Of a DNA stretch of 64,000 nt, positions 51,354 through 61,303 are shown in pieces (position 1 is the stretch's first letter; every line of letters begins with the position of its first letter). Source of the DNA: CAXBCP01 sp963977005 (lineage in GTDB: Bacteria > Pseudomonadota > Alphaproteobacteria > MPNO01 > UBA830); NCBI GenBank assembly GCA_963977005.1, contig CAXBMQ010000004.1, positions 62,001-126,000 on the forward strand. Direction: 5' to 3'. The position numbers were made by a program, and so were the translations under genes. The notes beneath the pieces are model-generated. The model worked only from the letters and a program-made list of their open reading frames with translations. It was not told the origin of the DNA and searched no databases.

Positions 51354-52403
51354 ATGAAACGACGAACGATCTATTCTCTCGCGACCGTCGTGGCGGTCCT
51401 GGTTTTCGGTGGTTTCGGTGCGGCAATCCCGGCCGATGCGGCCGAGACCGACAGGATGCTTCTCCGGCCGGCGATCGAGCGCGCGGCGGGACTGTCCCGT
51501 TTGCGGTCGCTGATTGTTGCGCGGCAGGGCAGGATCGTGTTCGAACGCGCTTTTCGCGGACCGGGGCTGGATGTGCCCGTGAACGTCAAATCGGTCTCGA
51601 AATCCGTCGTTTCGGCGCTGGTGGGAATTGCCATCGCCCGCGGCGCGCTGAAAGGGGTCGACCAACAGATCGACGGTCTGCTGGCCGACCGGTTGCCGGC
51701 CAACCCCGACCCCCGCCTTCGCAAAATCACGCTCGATCATCTGCTGTCGATGCGATCGGGGCTGGACCGGACATCGGGCCGTAATTACGGCCGCTGGGTG
51801 CAGAGCCGGGACTGGGTGCGTCACGTGCTGTCGCGAGGTTTCGTCGACGAGCCCGGCGGCCGGATGCTTTATTCGACGGGAAACACGCACGCCCTGTCGG
51901 CGATCCTGACGCGTGCGACCGGCCGCACGACGCATGCGCTCGCGCAGGACTGGCTGGGCAAGCCGCTGGATATTTCCGTGCCTGCCTGGCAACGGGACCC
52001 GCAGGGTATTTATCTGGGCGGAAATAACATGCTGCTCTCGCCGCGTGCCCTGTTGCGGTTTGGAGAATTGTATCGCGGGGGAGGCGTATACCGTGGGCGG
52101 CGCATTCTCGCCGAAAGCTGGATCGCCGAGTCCTGGAAACCCCGGACCCGTTCGCCGTTCTCGGGTGACGAGTACGGCCTCGGCTGGTTTATCACCGGGA
52201 TCTGCGGCGAAAAGGTCCAATATGCCCGCGGGTTCGGCGGCCAGTTCGTCTACGTTTCGCGCCCGCTCGGCCTGACGGTCGTCATCACCTCCGATCCGAC
52301 GAAGAACACCCGGATCGACGGCTATCGGGCGGATCTGGCAGCGCTTCTCTATGACGATATCGTTCCGGCTGTGCTCGAAGCCGATGGAAAAGCCTGCACG
52401 TAA
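51354..52403 (+). CDS. secreted class C beta-lactamase-fold serine hydrolase
   Basis: The 349 residues start with a signal peptide (MKRRTIYSLATVVAVLVFGG and onward, cleaved near ADAA). The SxxK motif is Ser80-Val-Ser-Lys83 and a YSTGN segment serves as the YxN motif. A KTG-type third motif is not obvious, so this is more likely an esterase or peptidase relative than a true beta-lactamase. The ATG directly follows the preceding stop (TGAATG), so the genes are probably coupled. Confidence 0.87.
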   Translation: MKRRTIYSLATVVAVLVFGGFGAAIPADAAETDRMLLRPAIERAAGLSRLRSLIVARQGRIVFERAFRGPGLDVPVNVKSVSKSVVSALVGIAIARGALKGVDQQIDGLLADRLPANPDPRLRKITLDHLLSMRSGLDRTSGRNYGRWVQSRDWVRHVLSRGFVDEPGGRMLYSTGNTHALSAILTRATGRTTHALAQDWLGKPLDISVPAWQRDPQGIYLGGNNMLLSPRALLRFGELYRGGGVYRGRRILAESWIAESWKPRTRSPFSGDEYGLGWFITGICGEKVQYARGFGGQFVYVSRPLGLTVVITSDPTKNTRIDGYRADLAALLYDDIVPAVLEADGKACT

Positions 52404-52503
52404 CCCCCGCGTGCCGTGCCAAAAGGCGCTTTGTTCCTCCCTGAAAGTCGATAGACTTACCGGAAAAGCCCGTCAGAGGCTCATAACCGGGAGGGAAGAA
52501 CGC

Positions 52504-54198
52504 ATGACGGACTTCACGCAGAGTTATGCCAGCGGCACGTCCGATGTGCCGTTGATCGGCGCGACCATCGGGGCGCAGTTCGATACCGCCGTGGCGCGCT
52601 GGGGGGCGCGGGATGCACTGATCGTGCGGCAGCAGGATATCCGCTGGACCTGGGCCGATCTGAAAGAGCGGGTCGACGCGTTCGCCGCCGGACTGATCGA
52701 TCTGGGCCTGGAGCCGGGTAGCCGCATCGGCATCTGGGCGCCCAATTGCGCCGAATGGGCGATCACCCAGTTCGCCACCGCCAAGGCCGGGCTGATCCTG
52801 GTGAATATCAATCCCGCATACCGGCTGGCCGAGCTGGAATACGCCCTGAACAAGGTCGGTTGCACCGCGCTGGTGACAGCGGCCGCGTTCAAGACCAGCG
52901 ACTATCTCGGCATGATCCGCGAACTGGCGCCCGAACTGGATGGCGCGTCGCCGGGTGCGCTTCGGGCTGCGCGGCTGCCCGATCTGCGCCATGTGATCCA
53001 GGTCGGTGGCGGCGACGTGCCGGGCGCCTGGGCGTTCGAGGATATCCTCGCGCGCGGCAAGGCGGCGGGGCAGGCGGCGGTCGCGGCACTTGCCCCCGAC
53101 CTGCAGTTCGACGATCCGATCAACATCCAGTTCACCAGCGGCACTACCGGCTCGCCCAAGGGGGCGACCCTGACCCATCACAATATCCTCAATAACGGGT
53201 TTTTCGTCGGCCGCGCCCAGGCGCTGGGGGAGGATGACCGCATTTGCATTCCCGTACCGCTGTATCACTGCTTCGGCATGGTGATGGGCAACCTGGCCTC
53301 GGTCACCCACGGCGCGGCGATGGTCTATCCGGGCGAAGGGTTCGATCCGCTGGCGACGCTGGAAGCGGTGGCGGCGGAAAAATGCACGGCATTGTATGGC
53401 GTACCGACCATGTTTATCGCTCAGTTGCAGCATCCCGATTTCGTGAATTTCGACCTGTCGAGCCTGCGCACCGGCATCATGGCGGGCTCGCCCTGTCCGG
53501 TCGAGGTGATGAAACAGGTCATCGACCGGATGCACATGAACGATGTGACGATTGCCTACGGCATGACCGAAACCAGCCCGGTCTCGACCCAGACGTCGGT
53601 GGACGATCCGGTCGAGCGGCGGGTATCGACCATCGGGCGCATCCAGCCCCACCTGGAAGTCAAAATCGTCGATGGGGACGGGCGTATCGTGCCGCCGGGC
53701 GTCACGGGCGAGCTCTGTACCCGCGGGTATTCGGTGATGCGCGGCTACTGGGACGATGCGGCGCGCACGGCGGAAGCGATCGATGCCGGCAACTGGATGC
53801 ATACCGGCGATCTCGCGACCATGGACGCGGCCGGGTATTTCAATATCGTCGGACGGATCAAGGACATGGTCATCCGCGGCGGCGAGAACCTGTATCCGCG
53901 CGAAATCGAGGAGTTTCTCTACCGGCATCCGAAAATCGCGGATGTCCAGATATTCGGCGTGCCCGACGAACGCTACGGCGAAGAACTCTGCGCCTGGATC
54001 AAACTGGCCGAGGGTGAGGCGGCGTTGGTGGATGAGATCACCGGTTTCTGCGAAGGCCAGATCGCCCATCAGAAAGTGCCGCGCTATATCCGTTTCGTCG
54101 ATGAATTCCCGATGACGGTCACCGGTAAAATCCAGAAATTCGTGATGCGCGAGCAGATGATCGAGGAACTGGGGCTGAAAGCCGCCAAAACCGCTTGA
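52504..54198 (+). CDS. fatty-acid-type acyl-CoA synthetase (AMP-binding family)
   Basis: The 564 residues carry the adenylate-forming motifs FTSGTTGSPKGATLTHHNI, YGMTETSPVST, MHTGDLATMD and GRIKDMVIRGGENLYP, with MTVTGKIQKF holding the C-terminal lysine. The layout is that of medium- or long-chain acyl-CoA synthetases. The start at 52504 follows GGGAGGGAAG; the reading frame is open much further upstream but those codons overlap the beta-lactamase-fold gene. The acid it activates is not evident. Confidence 0.92.
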   Translation: MTDFTQSYASGTSDVPLIGATIGAQFDTAVARWGARDALIVRQQDIRWTWADLKERVDAFAAGLIDLGLEPGSRIGIWAPNCAEWAITQFATAKAGLILVNINPAYRLAELEYALNKVGCTALVTAAAFKTSDYLGMIRELAPELDGASPGALRAARLPDLRHVIQVGGGDVPGAWAFEDILARGKAAGQAAVAALAPDLQFDDPINIQFTSGTTGSPKGATLTHHNILNNGFFVGRAQALGEDDRICIPVPLYHCFGMVMGNLASVTHGAAMVYPGEGFDPLATLEAVAAEKCTALYGVPTMFIAQLQHPDFVNFDLSSLRTGIMAGSPCPVEVMKQVIDRMHMNDVTIAYGMTETSPVSTQTSVDDPVERRVSTIGRIQPHLEVKIVDGDGRIVPPGVTGELCTRGYSVMRGYWDDAARTAEAIDAGNWMHTGDLATMDAAGYFNIVGRIKDMVIRGGENLYPREIEEFLYRHPKIADVQIFGVPDERYGEELCAWIKLAEGEAALVDEITGFCEGQIAHQKVPRYIRFVDEFPMTVTGKIQKFVMREQMIEELGLKAAKTA

Positions 54199-54250
54199 AA
54201 TCCGAACTCCACCGTTGTAATCGCGGGCGCGGCGTGTCAAACCGCGCGCC

Positions 54251-56167
54251 ATGTTGCAGATCGAAAATCTTACCTACCGGATCGGTCCCCGGGTGCTGCT
54301 CGACGAGGCGTCGGCGTCTATCCCCGCGGGGCACTGCGTCGGGCTGGTCGGGCGGAACGGTACCGGAAAGACGACACTTCTGCGACTGATCACCAACCAG
54401 ATCGAAGCCGATGGCGGCAGTATCTCGATACCGCCGCGCTGGCGGATCGGCATGACCAGCCAGGAAGCGCCCGAAGGCCAGGGATCGCTGGTTGAGTCCG
54501 TTCTCGCCGCAGATACGGAATTGACCGAACTTCAGGCCGAGGCCGAGACCGCGACGGACCCGGAGCGCATTTCCTATATTTACGAGCGCCTTGGCGAGAA
54601 AGAGGCCCACAGCGCCCCGTCGCGCGCCGCGCGCATTCTGGCCGGGCTGGGGTTCGACGAAGCGGCGCAGCAAAGAACCCTGGGCGAATTTTCCGGCGGC
54701 TGGCGGATGCGGGTCATGCTGGCGTCGCTGCTGTTCACCAAGCCCGACCTGTTGCTGCTCGATGAGCCGACCAACCATCTCGACCTCGAGGCCGCGTTGT
54801 GGCTGGAGGATTACCTGCGGCGCTATGACGGCACGATCCTGATTGTCAGCCATGACAGGGGGCTGCTGAACCGGGTATCCCGCGAGATACTGCATCTCGA
54901 GAATTCGACACTCACCCTGTATCAGGGCGGATACGACCAGTTCGAGGCGACCCGGCGTATGCGCCTCGAACAGAACGAGCGCGCGCGCGAAAAACAGGAC
55001 CAGCAGCGCGCGCACATCCAGGCATTCGTCGACCGGTTTCGCTACAAGGCGAGCAAGGCACGCCAGGCGCAGTCGCGCCTCAAAATGCTCGAGCGGATGG
55101 AACCGATCGCCGAGCATAGCGAGGGTGGGCGTGTAACGTTCGATTTTCCCGATCCCGTCCCGCCGCTGTCGCCGCCGCTGTTCAGCGTTCTGAATGCCAC
55201 GGTCGGCTATGATGACAAGCCGGTGCTGAGCAAGCTGTCGATCCGCCTCGATGAAGACGACCGTGTCGCGCTGCTCGGCGCGAACGGCAACGGCAAATCG
55301 ACCCTGATGCGCCTCCTGGCGGGCCGGCTCAAGCAGATGTCGGGCACGCTGACCACGGCGCCGAAGCTTCGGGTCGGCTATTTCGCGCAGCATCAGACCG
55401 AAGAACTGGACATGAACGCGACCCCGGTGATCGAACTGGGCCGGCGGCTACCCGATGACAAGGACGTGCAGTTGCGCAGCCAGCTCGGTCGGTTCGGATT
55501 CAGCCAGCAACGGGCCGATACGAAGATCGCCAATCTGTCGGGCGGCGAAAAGGCGCGTCTGCTTTTTGCACTGATGACCTGCGAAAAGCCCCATATTCTG
55601 CTGCTCGACGAGCCGACGAACCATCTCGATGTGGATTCGCGCCAGGCGCTGATCCAGGCAATCAACAGCTTCGCCGGCGCGGTGGTGATCGTCAGCCACG
55701 ATCCGCACGTGATCGAACTGACGGCGGACCGTTTCTGGCTGGTCGCCGATGGTGGCGTCACCCCGTTCGAGGGTGATATGGATGCCTATCGGTCCCTGTT
55801 GCTGGCGGGAACGAAGAAAGCGTCGAAACAGGCGTCTGTCGAAACTGAGATAGCGGTTCCCGCTGCGCCGCCCCCGACGCCCGTCGACAAGCGCGAACAG
55901 CGGAAAAAGGCGGCCGAACAGCGTCAGGCACTCGCCCCCTTGCGCAAGCAGGTGCAGCGTATGGAAAAGAATATCGCAAAATTCCAGGCCGAGAAGGCGG
56001 AGATCGAAGCAAAAATGGCGGACCCCGACCTGTATGACGGGGACAGCGCGAAACTCGTCGAGCTACAGAAGGATCTCGGGTGGGTCGCAAGCCAGATCGC
56101 AGAGGCCGAAGACGTCTGGCTGGGCCTTCAGCAGGAACTTGAAGAAGCCTCTGCCGCCGCCGGATAG
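54251..56167 (+). CDS. ABC-F family ATPase (Uup/EttA-like)
   Basis: This 638-residue cytoplasmic protein has two ABC domains and no membrane segments. The first has GRNGTGKTTLL and EFSGGWRMRVML; the second has GANGNGKSTLM and NLSGGEKARLLF. The inter-domain linker is rich in Arg, Gln and Lys, and a C-terminal charged coiled coil (about residues 560-630) suits ribosome or DNA interaction. ABC-F proteins act on translating ribosomes, and some give antibiotic protection; nothing here supports resistance in particular. Confidence 0.94.
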   Translation: MLQIENLTYRIGPRVLLDEASASIPAGHCVGLVGRNGTGKTTLLRLITNQIEADGGSISIPPRWRIGMTSQEAPEGQGSLVESVLAADTELTELQAEAETATDPERISYIYERLGEKEAHSAPSRAARILAGLGFDEAAQQRTLGEFSGGWRMRVMLASLLFTKPDLLLLDEPTNHLDLEAALWLEDYLRRYDGTILIVSHDRGLLNRVSREILHLENSTLTLYQGGYDQFEATRRMRLEQNERAREKQDQQRAHIQAFVDRFRYKASKARQAQSRLKMLERMEPIAEHSEGGRVTFDFPDPVPPLSPPLFSVLNATVGYDDKPVLSKLSIRLDEDDRVALLGANGNGKSTLMRLLAGRLKQMSGTLTTAPKLRVGYFAQHQTEELDMNATPVIELGRRLPDDKDVQLRSQLGRFGFSQQRADTKIANLSGGEKARLLFALMTCEKPHILLLDEPTNHLDVDSRQALIQAINSFAGAVVIVSHDPHVIELTADRFWLVADGGVTPFEGDMDAYRSLLLAGTKKASKQASVETEIAVPAAPPPTPVDKREQRKKAAEQRQALAPLRKQVQRMEKNIAKFQAEKAEIEAKMADPDLYDGDSAKLVELQKDLGWVASQIAEAEDVWLGLQQELEEASAAAG

Positions 56168-56250
56168 GCCGCAGACAGACGGCCATTCGCAGGCCGCACG
56201 AATCCATGCTAATCAAATCCGGAACGTCATAATACGAATGGGATGACCAG

Positions 56251-56883
56251 ATGATCGATCTTTATGCCGCGCCGACATCGAACGGGCTGCGCGCCAAAAT
56301 CATGCTCGATGAAACCGGGCTGGACTATAAACTGCACCCCGTCGATCTGGGCGCGCGTGACAACCAGACGCCGGAATACCTGAAGCTCAACCCGATGGGA
56401 CTGATCCCGACCATTGTCGACCCGGACGGTCCGGCCGATGCCGACGGCATGCCGTTCACGCTGACGCAATCGATGGCGATCCTGGCTTATCTGGCGAAAA
56501 AATCCGGCAAGTTCCTGCCCGAGCATCTGTCCCAGGACATGCATTTCCGGCGCGATATCATGAGCATTGCGACCGATATGACGGGCGTGCTTATGGCCGT
56601 CTTCACCATCGGGCGCATGGAAAACCCGCATAAGCCGACGATGGACGATTTCGGTGCGCGGTTTAACCGCTATATGAAGTACTGGGACGGACTGATGGCC
56701 GACCGCAAATATGCCGGTGCCGACGAAGTCACCATCGCCGATTTCGCTTTTTATCCCGTGGTGTACCGTGCCAAGGCGGTTACCCCGCAGTTTACCGAGG
56801 GCTGTCCGAACATCGACCGCTGGTACGCGGAAATCGGCGCCCGTCCGGGTGTGCAAAAAGGGGTGGATTTCAGCCAGGGCTGA
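56251..56883 (+). CDS. glutathione S-transferase family protein
   Basis: The 210 residues begin with a thioredoxin-like glutathione-binding domain (AAPTSNGLRAKIMLDETG, then LNPMGLIPTIVDPDG and TQSMAILAYLAKK) and continue with a helical C-terminal domain. The putative catalytic residue near the N-terminus is Thr/Ser in PTSNG, as in beta/theta-like bacterial GSTs. The start follows a weak site. The NMT1-like gene begins 39 bases after the stop. Confidence 0.9.
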   Translation: MIDLYAAPTSNGLRAKIMLDETGLDYKLHPVDLGARDNQTPEYLKLNPMGLIPTIVDPDGPADADGMPFTLTQSMAILAYLAKKSGKFLPEHLSQDMHFRRDIMSIATDMTGVLMAVFTIGRMENPHKPTMDDFGARFNRYMKYWDGLMADRKYAGADEVTIADFAFYPVVYRAKAVTPQFTEGCPNIDRWYAEIGARPGVQKGVDFSQG

Positions 56884-56922
56884 TTCAACTACCCGCAACA
56901 GAATTCAAAAGGAAGCAGACAT

Positions 56923-57840
56923 ATGAAAATCGCCGTTCCCGATCTTATCTCCAACTCATACTTCCCCGTGCCTGCGGCGGTCGAGCTCGGCTACTTCGAG
57001 AAAGAAGGGCTCGACATGAGCTACGAGCTCGTCTTCCCGGTCGACGATGCCAATAAGGCAATGCGCGACGGTGCGTATGATTTCGTCGGCGGTTCCGCCC
57101 ATTCGACGCTCGCGGCCTTTCCCGAATGGGAGGGTGCCAAGCTGGTCTGCGCCCTGTCGCAGGGCATGTACTGGCTGCTGGTCGCCAGAACGGATCTGAA
57201 CATCGCGCTCGGCGATACCGATGCGCTGAAGGGCCTGAATATCGGTGCCGCTCCCTGGGTCGACCTGGGCCTGAAACGCCTGCTGACCGAAGCCGGGCTG
57301 GATCCCGAAAAGGACCTGAATATTGCGCCCGTTCCCGGCACCATCGTGCCAGGGGTGTCGTTCGGCGTGACCGCGGCGAAGGCCCTCGAAGAAGGCAAGA
57401 TCGATGCGTTCTGGGCAAATGGCATGGGCGCCGAAGTGGCGGTGACCCGCGGTGTCGGCACCGTCGTCCTCGACCCGCGCCGCGGCGTGGGACCGGCGGC
57501 CTCGTTCAACTACACCCAGCCGGCATTGGCGACGACGCAGAAAATGATCGACGATAATCCCGATACGGTTGCCGCCGCCGTGCGCGCCATCGTCAATGTT
57601 CAGAAAGCGCTGAAGGCCGATGTCAGCCTGGCGACCGAGGTTGCGCGCAAAAGCTTTCCCGAAGCCGAAACCGCGTTGATCGCCCAGGTCGTCGAACGCG
57701 ACCTGGATTTTTACGATGCAGCGATCACGCCTGAATTCGTCACCGGCATGAACGCGTTTTCACGCGATATGGACCTGATGACCGGCGACCCCGCTTTCGA
57801 AGACGTGGTCGCGACGCAGTTCAGCGATCTCTGGAAATAG
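56923..57840 (+). CDS. NMT1/SsuA-like substrate-binding-fold protein without signal peptide
   Basis: The 305 residues have the fold signature of NMT1/THI5-type periplasmic binding proteins: PDLISNSYFPVPAAVELGYF, YDFVGGSAHSTLAAF and GLNIGAAPWVDLGLKRL. The start at 56923 follows AAAGGAAGC and begins MKIAVPDLIS at once, so there is no export signal; an upstream start would not supply one. It may be cytoplasmic, like THI5-type enzymes, or anchored by another route. No ABC permease or ATPase gene is adjacent, and the next gene (opposite strand) is a PuuE-like deacetylase. Confidence 0.85.
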   Translation: MKIAVPDLISNSYFPVPAAVELGYFEKEGLDMSYELVFPVDDANKAMRDGAYDFVGGSAHSTLAAFPEWEGAKLVCALSQGMYWLLVARTDLNIALGDTDALKGLNIGAAPWVDLGLKRLLTEAGLDPEKDLNIAPVPGTIVPGVSFGVTAAKALEEGKIDAFWANGMGAEVAVTRGVGTVVLDPRRGVGPAASFNYTQPALATTQKMIDDNPDTVAAAVRAIVNVQKALKADVSLATEVARKSFPEAETALIAQVVERDLDFYDAAITPEFVTGMNAFSRDMDLMTGDPAFEDVVATQFSDLWK

Positions 57841-57862
57841 ACGTCTCACCACAGGCGGGCTT

Positions 57863-58741
57863 TCAGCCTGTCTGGGTCTTGTACCAGTCGAGAATCTGAT
57901 CGCCCGTCATCACCACCACGCCGGGTTTGGACAGCATGTATTCCAGCATCTCGCGGACGTAGCGGATACGATGCGGCGAGCCTGAAATATACGGGTGGAC
58001 CGCAAAGGACATCACGCGGACCGTCTCGGCGCTTTCTTCGTAGATTGTGTCGAAATAGTCGATCGCGCGGTTCTTGAAGACCGGCGAATCCTGATTCTGG
58101 ATCAACCCCGTGACGATGTCGTGGATTTCGAAATTGTAGGGCAGCGACACGATATCGCCGTGCTCGGTCTTGAGCGGGATCGGTTGGTCGTCGAAGGCCC
58201 AGTCGCCGATATATTCGAACCCGGCCTCGGCCAGGTAATCCAGCGTCTCGAACGTCTCGGTCAGGCCCGGGCCGAACCAGCCGCGAGGCTTGTAGCCGCA
58301 CGCCGCTTCGATCGCCTCGATGGTCTTGCGGATGTTCTCGCGCTGGTCGTCGACCTTGTGCATGGGGATTTGCTCGAACGCATGGGCGTTGAATTCCCAC
58401 CCCGATTCAAGACATGCCTGAACCACGCGCGGATATTCCGTGCAGGCGCGGCCGTTCATGGTGACGGTGCCTTTGACGCCCATCTCGTCGAACAGGTTAC
58501 GCAGGCGCCAGAACCCGACCCGCATGCCGTATTCGTGCCACGACCAGTTCGGCACGTCCGGCAGCATGGGCTGGTGTTGGGGCGGCGGCAGAACGGTGCG
58601 TGCCATGGCCCGGTCGATATCCCAGACTTCGAGCGACATCAGCGGCCATAAAATCATCCGCCCACCGTCGGGCAGCGTCAGCGGCGCGCGGTCCTCGATG
58701 GCGGAATAGGGGGTGCGTTCCTGCGGTTTCATGGCGGCCAT
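57863..58741 (-). CDS. polysaccharide-deacetylase-fold protein (PuuE-like)
   Basis: This 292-residue NodB-fold enzyme of the PuuE-like branch has SWHEYGMRVGFWRL, MNGRACTEYP, WEFNAHAFEQIPMH and GWFGPGLTETFETLDYL. The histidine in NAHAFEQ is a likely metal ligand. Some members, such as PuuE, are allantoinases rather than sugar deacetylases. The start at 58741 (MAAMKPQER) follows CGGGAGAC. It converges with the NMT1-like gene, which may share its pathway. Confidence 0.87.
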   Translation of the reverse strand: MAAMKPQERTPYSAIEDRAPLTLPDGGRMILWPLMSLEVWDIDRAMARTVLPPPQHQPMLPDVPNWSWHEYGMRVGFWRLRNLFDEMGVKGTVTMNGRACTEYPRVVQACLESGWEFNAHAFEQIPMHKVDDQRENIRKTIEAIEAACGYKPRGWFGPGLTETFETLDYLAEAGFEYIGDWAFDDQPIPLKTEHGDIVSLPYNFEIHDIVTGLIQNQDSPVFKNRAIDYFDTIYEESAETVRVMSFAVHPYISGSPHRIRYVREMLEYMLSKPGVVVMTGDQILDWYKTQTG

Positions 58742-58894
58742 ATTTTTGTCTCCCGGTATTTTTTCGTTTGCCCGTCGCCGGGCGATTTTCGCGGGCGTTC
58801 TTGACCCCCGTCTCTGCGGGGCTACAAACACTGTTGAGATACGTCAAGTCAACATGCCGGATAAACGTACGATAGACGCAGGGGATAGCATTCG

Positions 58895-60265
58895 ATGTTT
58901 CGCGCCAAAGCAATCGGCACCACGGTGCCCGTCACGCCCATCGAGCACGCCGTGTTCGATTCCTGGCTGAAGAAAGAGCCTGCCGCTGTCAAAGCCTGGG
59001 TAAAATCATCCGGGTTTTCGGCCAAGCCCGGCCAGATCAGCCTGGTGGCGGGCGAAGACGGCAAGCTGTCGCGTGTGCTGTTCGGTGTCGAGGATCATGA
59101 CGGTTTTTGGGATTACGCGGCGCTGCCCGCCGCCTTGCCCGAAGGTTCTTACCGGATTGATGCGCGGATGAGCGCGGCAGGCGCGACCGCGGCGGCGACC
59201 GGCTGGGCGCTGGGCGGGTACCGGTTCGAGCGTTACAAGACGACCAAGGGCGACAAGCTGCCGACACTCGTCTGGCCGGCCCGGGCGGACAAGGCGCGGG
59301 CGAATGCCATGGCGGATGCCATTTCGCTGGTGCGCGATCTGATCAATACACCCGCCGAGGACATGGGGCCGTCGCAGCTTGGCGCCGCGGCACGGAAACT
59401 GGGGCGTGAGCACAAAGCCGACGTAAAAGTCATCACGGGCGATGCCCTGCTCAAACAGAATTACCCGACGATTCACGCGGTTGGCCGTGCGAGCGACGAT
59501 CCGCCCCGCCTGATCGACCTGCGCTGGGGTCGCAAATCGGACCCGAAGGTCACTTTGGTGGGCAAGGGTGTCTGCTTCGATACCGGCGGGCTGGACCTCA
59601 AGCCCGCCGCCGGGATGCTGCGGATGAAGAAGGACATGGGGGGCGGCGCGCATGCGCTGGGGCTTGCTCACCTGATCATGGCGCTCAAGCTGCCCGTACG
59701 CCTGCGGGTCATGGTGCCCGCCGTTGAAAACAACGTTGCAGGCAATGCCTTTCGTCCGCTCGATGTGATTACGACCCGCAAGGGCATCACGGTCGAGATC
59801 GGCAATACCGACGCCGAGGGGCGCCTCGTGCTGTGCGACGCGCTGGCCGAGGCCGATAGCGAGGATCCCGACATGATCCTCGATTTCGCGACCCTGACCG
59901 GTGCTGCCCGTGTCGCGCTGGGCACGGATCTGCCGGCCCTGTTCTGTAACAATGACAGTCTCGCCGCCGATCTGGCGAAGGCCGGCGACGATGTGAAGGA
60001 TCCGATGTGGCGCCTGCCGCTATGGCGGCCCTATCGTCAGTTGCTTGAAAGCAAGGTGGCGGACATCAATAACGTGTCCGAAGGCGGGTTCGGCGGGGCG
60101 ATAACGGCGGCGCTCTATCTTCAGGAATTCGTGCGCGACACCACGCCCTGGGCCCATCTCGACATGATGGCCTGGAATGTGTCCGCCAAACCCGGCCGCC
60201 CGGCCGGCGGCGAGGCGCAAAGCCTGCGCGCCGTGTTCGATATGCTCGAGAAACGCTACCGCTGA
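58895..60265 (+). CDS. M17 leucyl aminopeptidase family protein
   Basis: This 456-residue cytosolic dizinc peptidase has the catalytic domain marked by GVCFDTGGLDLKPAAGMLRM, MGGGAHALG and the signature NTDAEGRLVLCDAL, with VPAVENNVAGNAF before it. The N-terminal domain is the usual regulatory one. It releases N-terminal residues from peptides and often contributes to glutathione or cysteine turnover. The start at 58895 is a good position but has a moderate ribosome binding site. It converges with cysK. Confidence 0.93.
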   Translation: MFRAKAIGTTVPVTPIEHAVFDSWLKKEPAAVKAWVKSSGFSAKPGQISLVAGEDGKLSRVLFGVEDHDGFWDYAALPAALPEGSYRIDARMSAAGATAAATGWALGGYRFERYKTTKGDKLPTLVWPARADKARANAMADAISLVRDLINTPAEDMGPSQLGAAARKLGREHKADVKVITGDALLKQNYPTIHAVGRASDDPPRLIDLRWGRKSDPKVTLVGKGVCFDTGGLDLKPAAGMLRMKKDMGGGAHALGLAHLIMALKLPVRLRVMVPAVENNVAGNAFRPLDVITTRKGITVEIGNTDAEGRLVLCDALAEADSEDPDMILDFATLTGAARVALGTDLPALFCNNDSLAADLAKAGDDVKDPMWRLPLWRPYRQLLESKVADINNVSEGGFGGAITAALYLQEFVRDTTPWAHLDMMAWNVSAKPGRPAGGEAQSLRAVFDMLEKRYR

Positions 60266-60274
60266 TCCGGCGGG

Positions 60275-61273
60275 TTACAGCCAGTCGGGTGCGGGCAGGT
60301 TTTTTTCCTTCAGGAACAACGGGTTGAAAAGCTTGGACTGGTAGCGCTGGCCCCCGTCGCACAGGATGGTGACGATGGTGTGGCCGGGGCCAAGCTCCTG
60401 CGCCAGCCGGATCGCGCCGGCAACATTGATGCCGGACGAGCCGCCGAGGCACAGGCCTTCGTCTTTCAGCAGGTCGAAGACGATCGGCAGAGCTTCTTCA
60501 TCCGGTATCTGAAAGGGAAGGTCGACCTTCGCCTGCGCCACATTGCCGGTGATCCGGCCCTGGCCGATACCTTCGGTGATGGAACTGCCTTCGCTCGCTA
60601 GTTCGCCGGTCTTGTAATAGCTGTACATTGCCGCCCCCATCGGATCGGCCAGGCCGATTTTCACGTCCGAATTCTGCTCTTTGAGATACGTCGATATGCC
60701 GGCGAGCGTACCCCCCGTGCCCATGGCGCAGATGAACCCGTCCACCTTGCCGTCTGTCTGTGCCCAGATTTCCGGGCCGGTCGACTGGTAATGGCCCTGC
60801 CAGTTTGCCGGGTTATCCCACTGGTTGGCCCACAGGGCGCCGTTGGGTTCCTTCGCGGCATAATCAGCCGCGACGCGCTCCGACTGACGGACGTAGTTAT
60901 CGGGATCTTTATAGGGCTTTGCCGGGACGGGCATCAGTTCGGCGCCGCAGAGGCGCAGCATATCCATCTTTTCCCGGCTCTGGGTTTCGGGGATCACGAT
61001 GACCGTCCGGTAGCCGCGGGCATTGGCGACCAGGGCGAGGCCGATTCCGGTATTCCCCGCCGTGCCTTCGACGATCACGCCGCCGGGCTGGAGCGTCCCC
61101 TGACGTTCCGCATCCAGGATCATGTAAAGCGCAGCACGGTCCTTGACCGAGCCGCCGGGATTGAGAAACTCCGCCTTGCCGAGGATCTCGCAACCGGTCA
61201 GTTCGGATGCCTTTTTGAGTTTGATAAGCGGTGTGTTGCCGACCGATCCCGAAAAGCCGTCGCGGATATCCAT
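60275..61273 (-). CDS. cysK: cysteine synthase (O-acetylserine sulfhydrylase)
   Basis: This 332-residue PLP enzyme makes L-cysteine from O-acetylserine and sulfide. The lysine that binds PLP is in NPGGSVKDRAA, the phosphate cradle is EGTAGNTGIGLA, and GTGGTLAGIS and GGSSGINVAGA follow in order. It starts 30 bases after the cysE stop on the same strand, so the pair is a cysE-cysK operon whose products form a complex. Confidence 0.94.
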   Translation of the reverse strand: MDIRDGFSGSVGNTPLIKLKKASELTGCEILGKAEFLNPGGSVKDRAALYMILDAERQGTLQPGGVIVEGTAGNTGIGLALVANARGYRTVIVIPETQSREKMDMLRLCGAELMPVPAKPYKDPDNYVRQSERVAADYAAKEPNGALWANQWDNPANWQGHYQSTGPEIWAQTDGKVDGFICAMGTGGTLAGISTYLKEQNSDVKIGLADPMGAAMYSYYKTGELASEGSSITEGIGQGRITGNVAQAKVDLPFQIPDEEALPIVFDLLKDEGLCLGGSSGINVAGAIRLAQELGPGHTIVTILCDGGQRYQSKLFNPLFLKEKNLPAPDWL

Positions 61274-61303
61274 GCCTGTGCGTCCTTGAAAAATTGTATG
61301 CGG

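Noticed and set aside
51036..52220. 394-codon minus-strand frame opposite the amidohydrolase and beta-lactamase-fold genes
   Set aside because: It crosses two well-supported genes and shows no domain or ribosome binding site.
52285..54252. 655-codon minus-strand frame opposite the acyl-CoA synthetase
   Set aside because: It is compositionally forced by high GC on the other strand; the plus-strand protein has all adenylation motifs.
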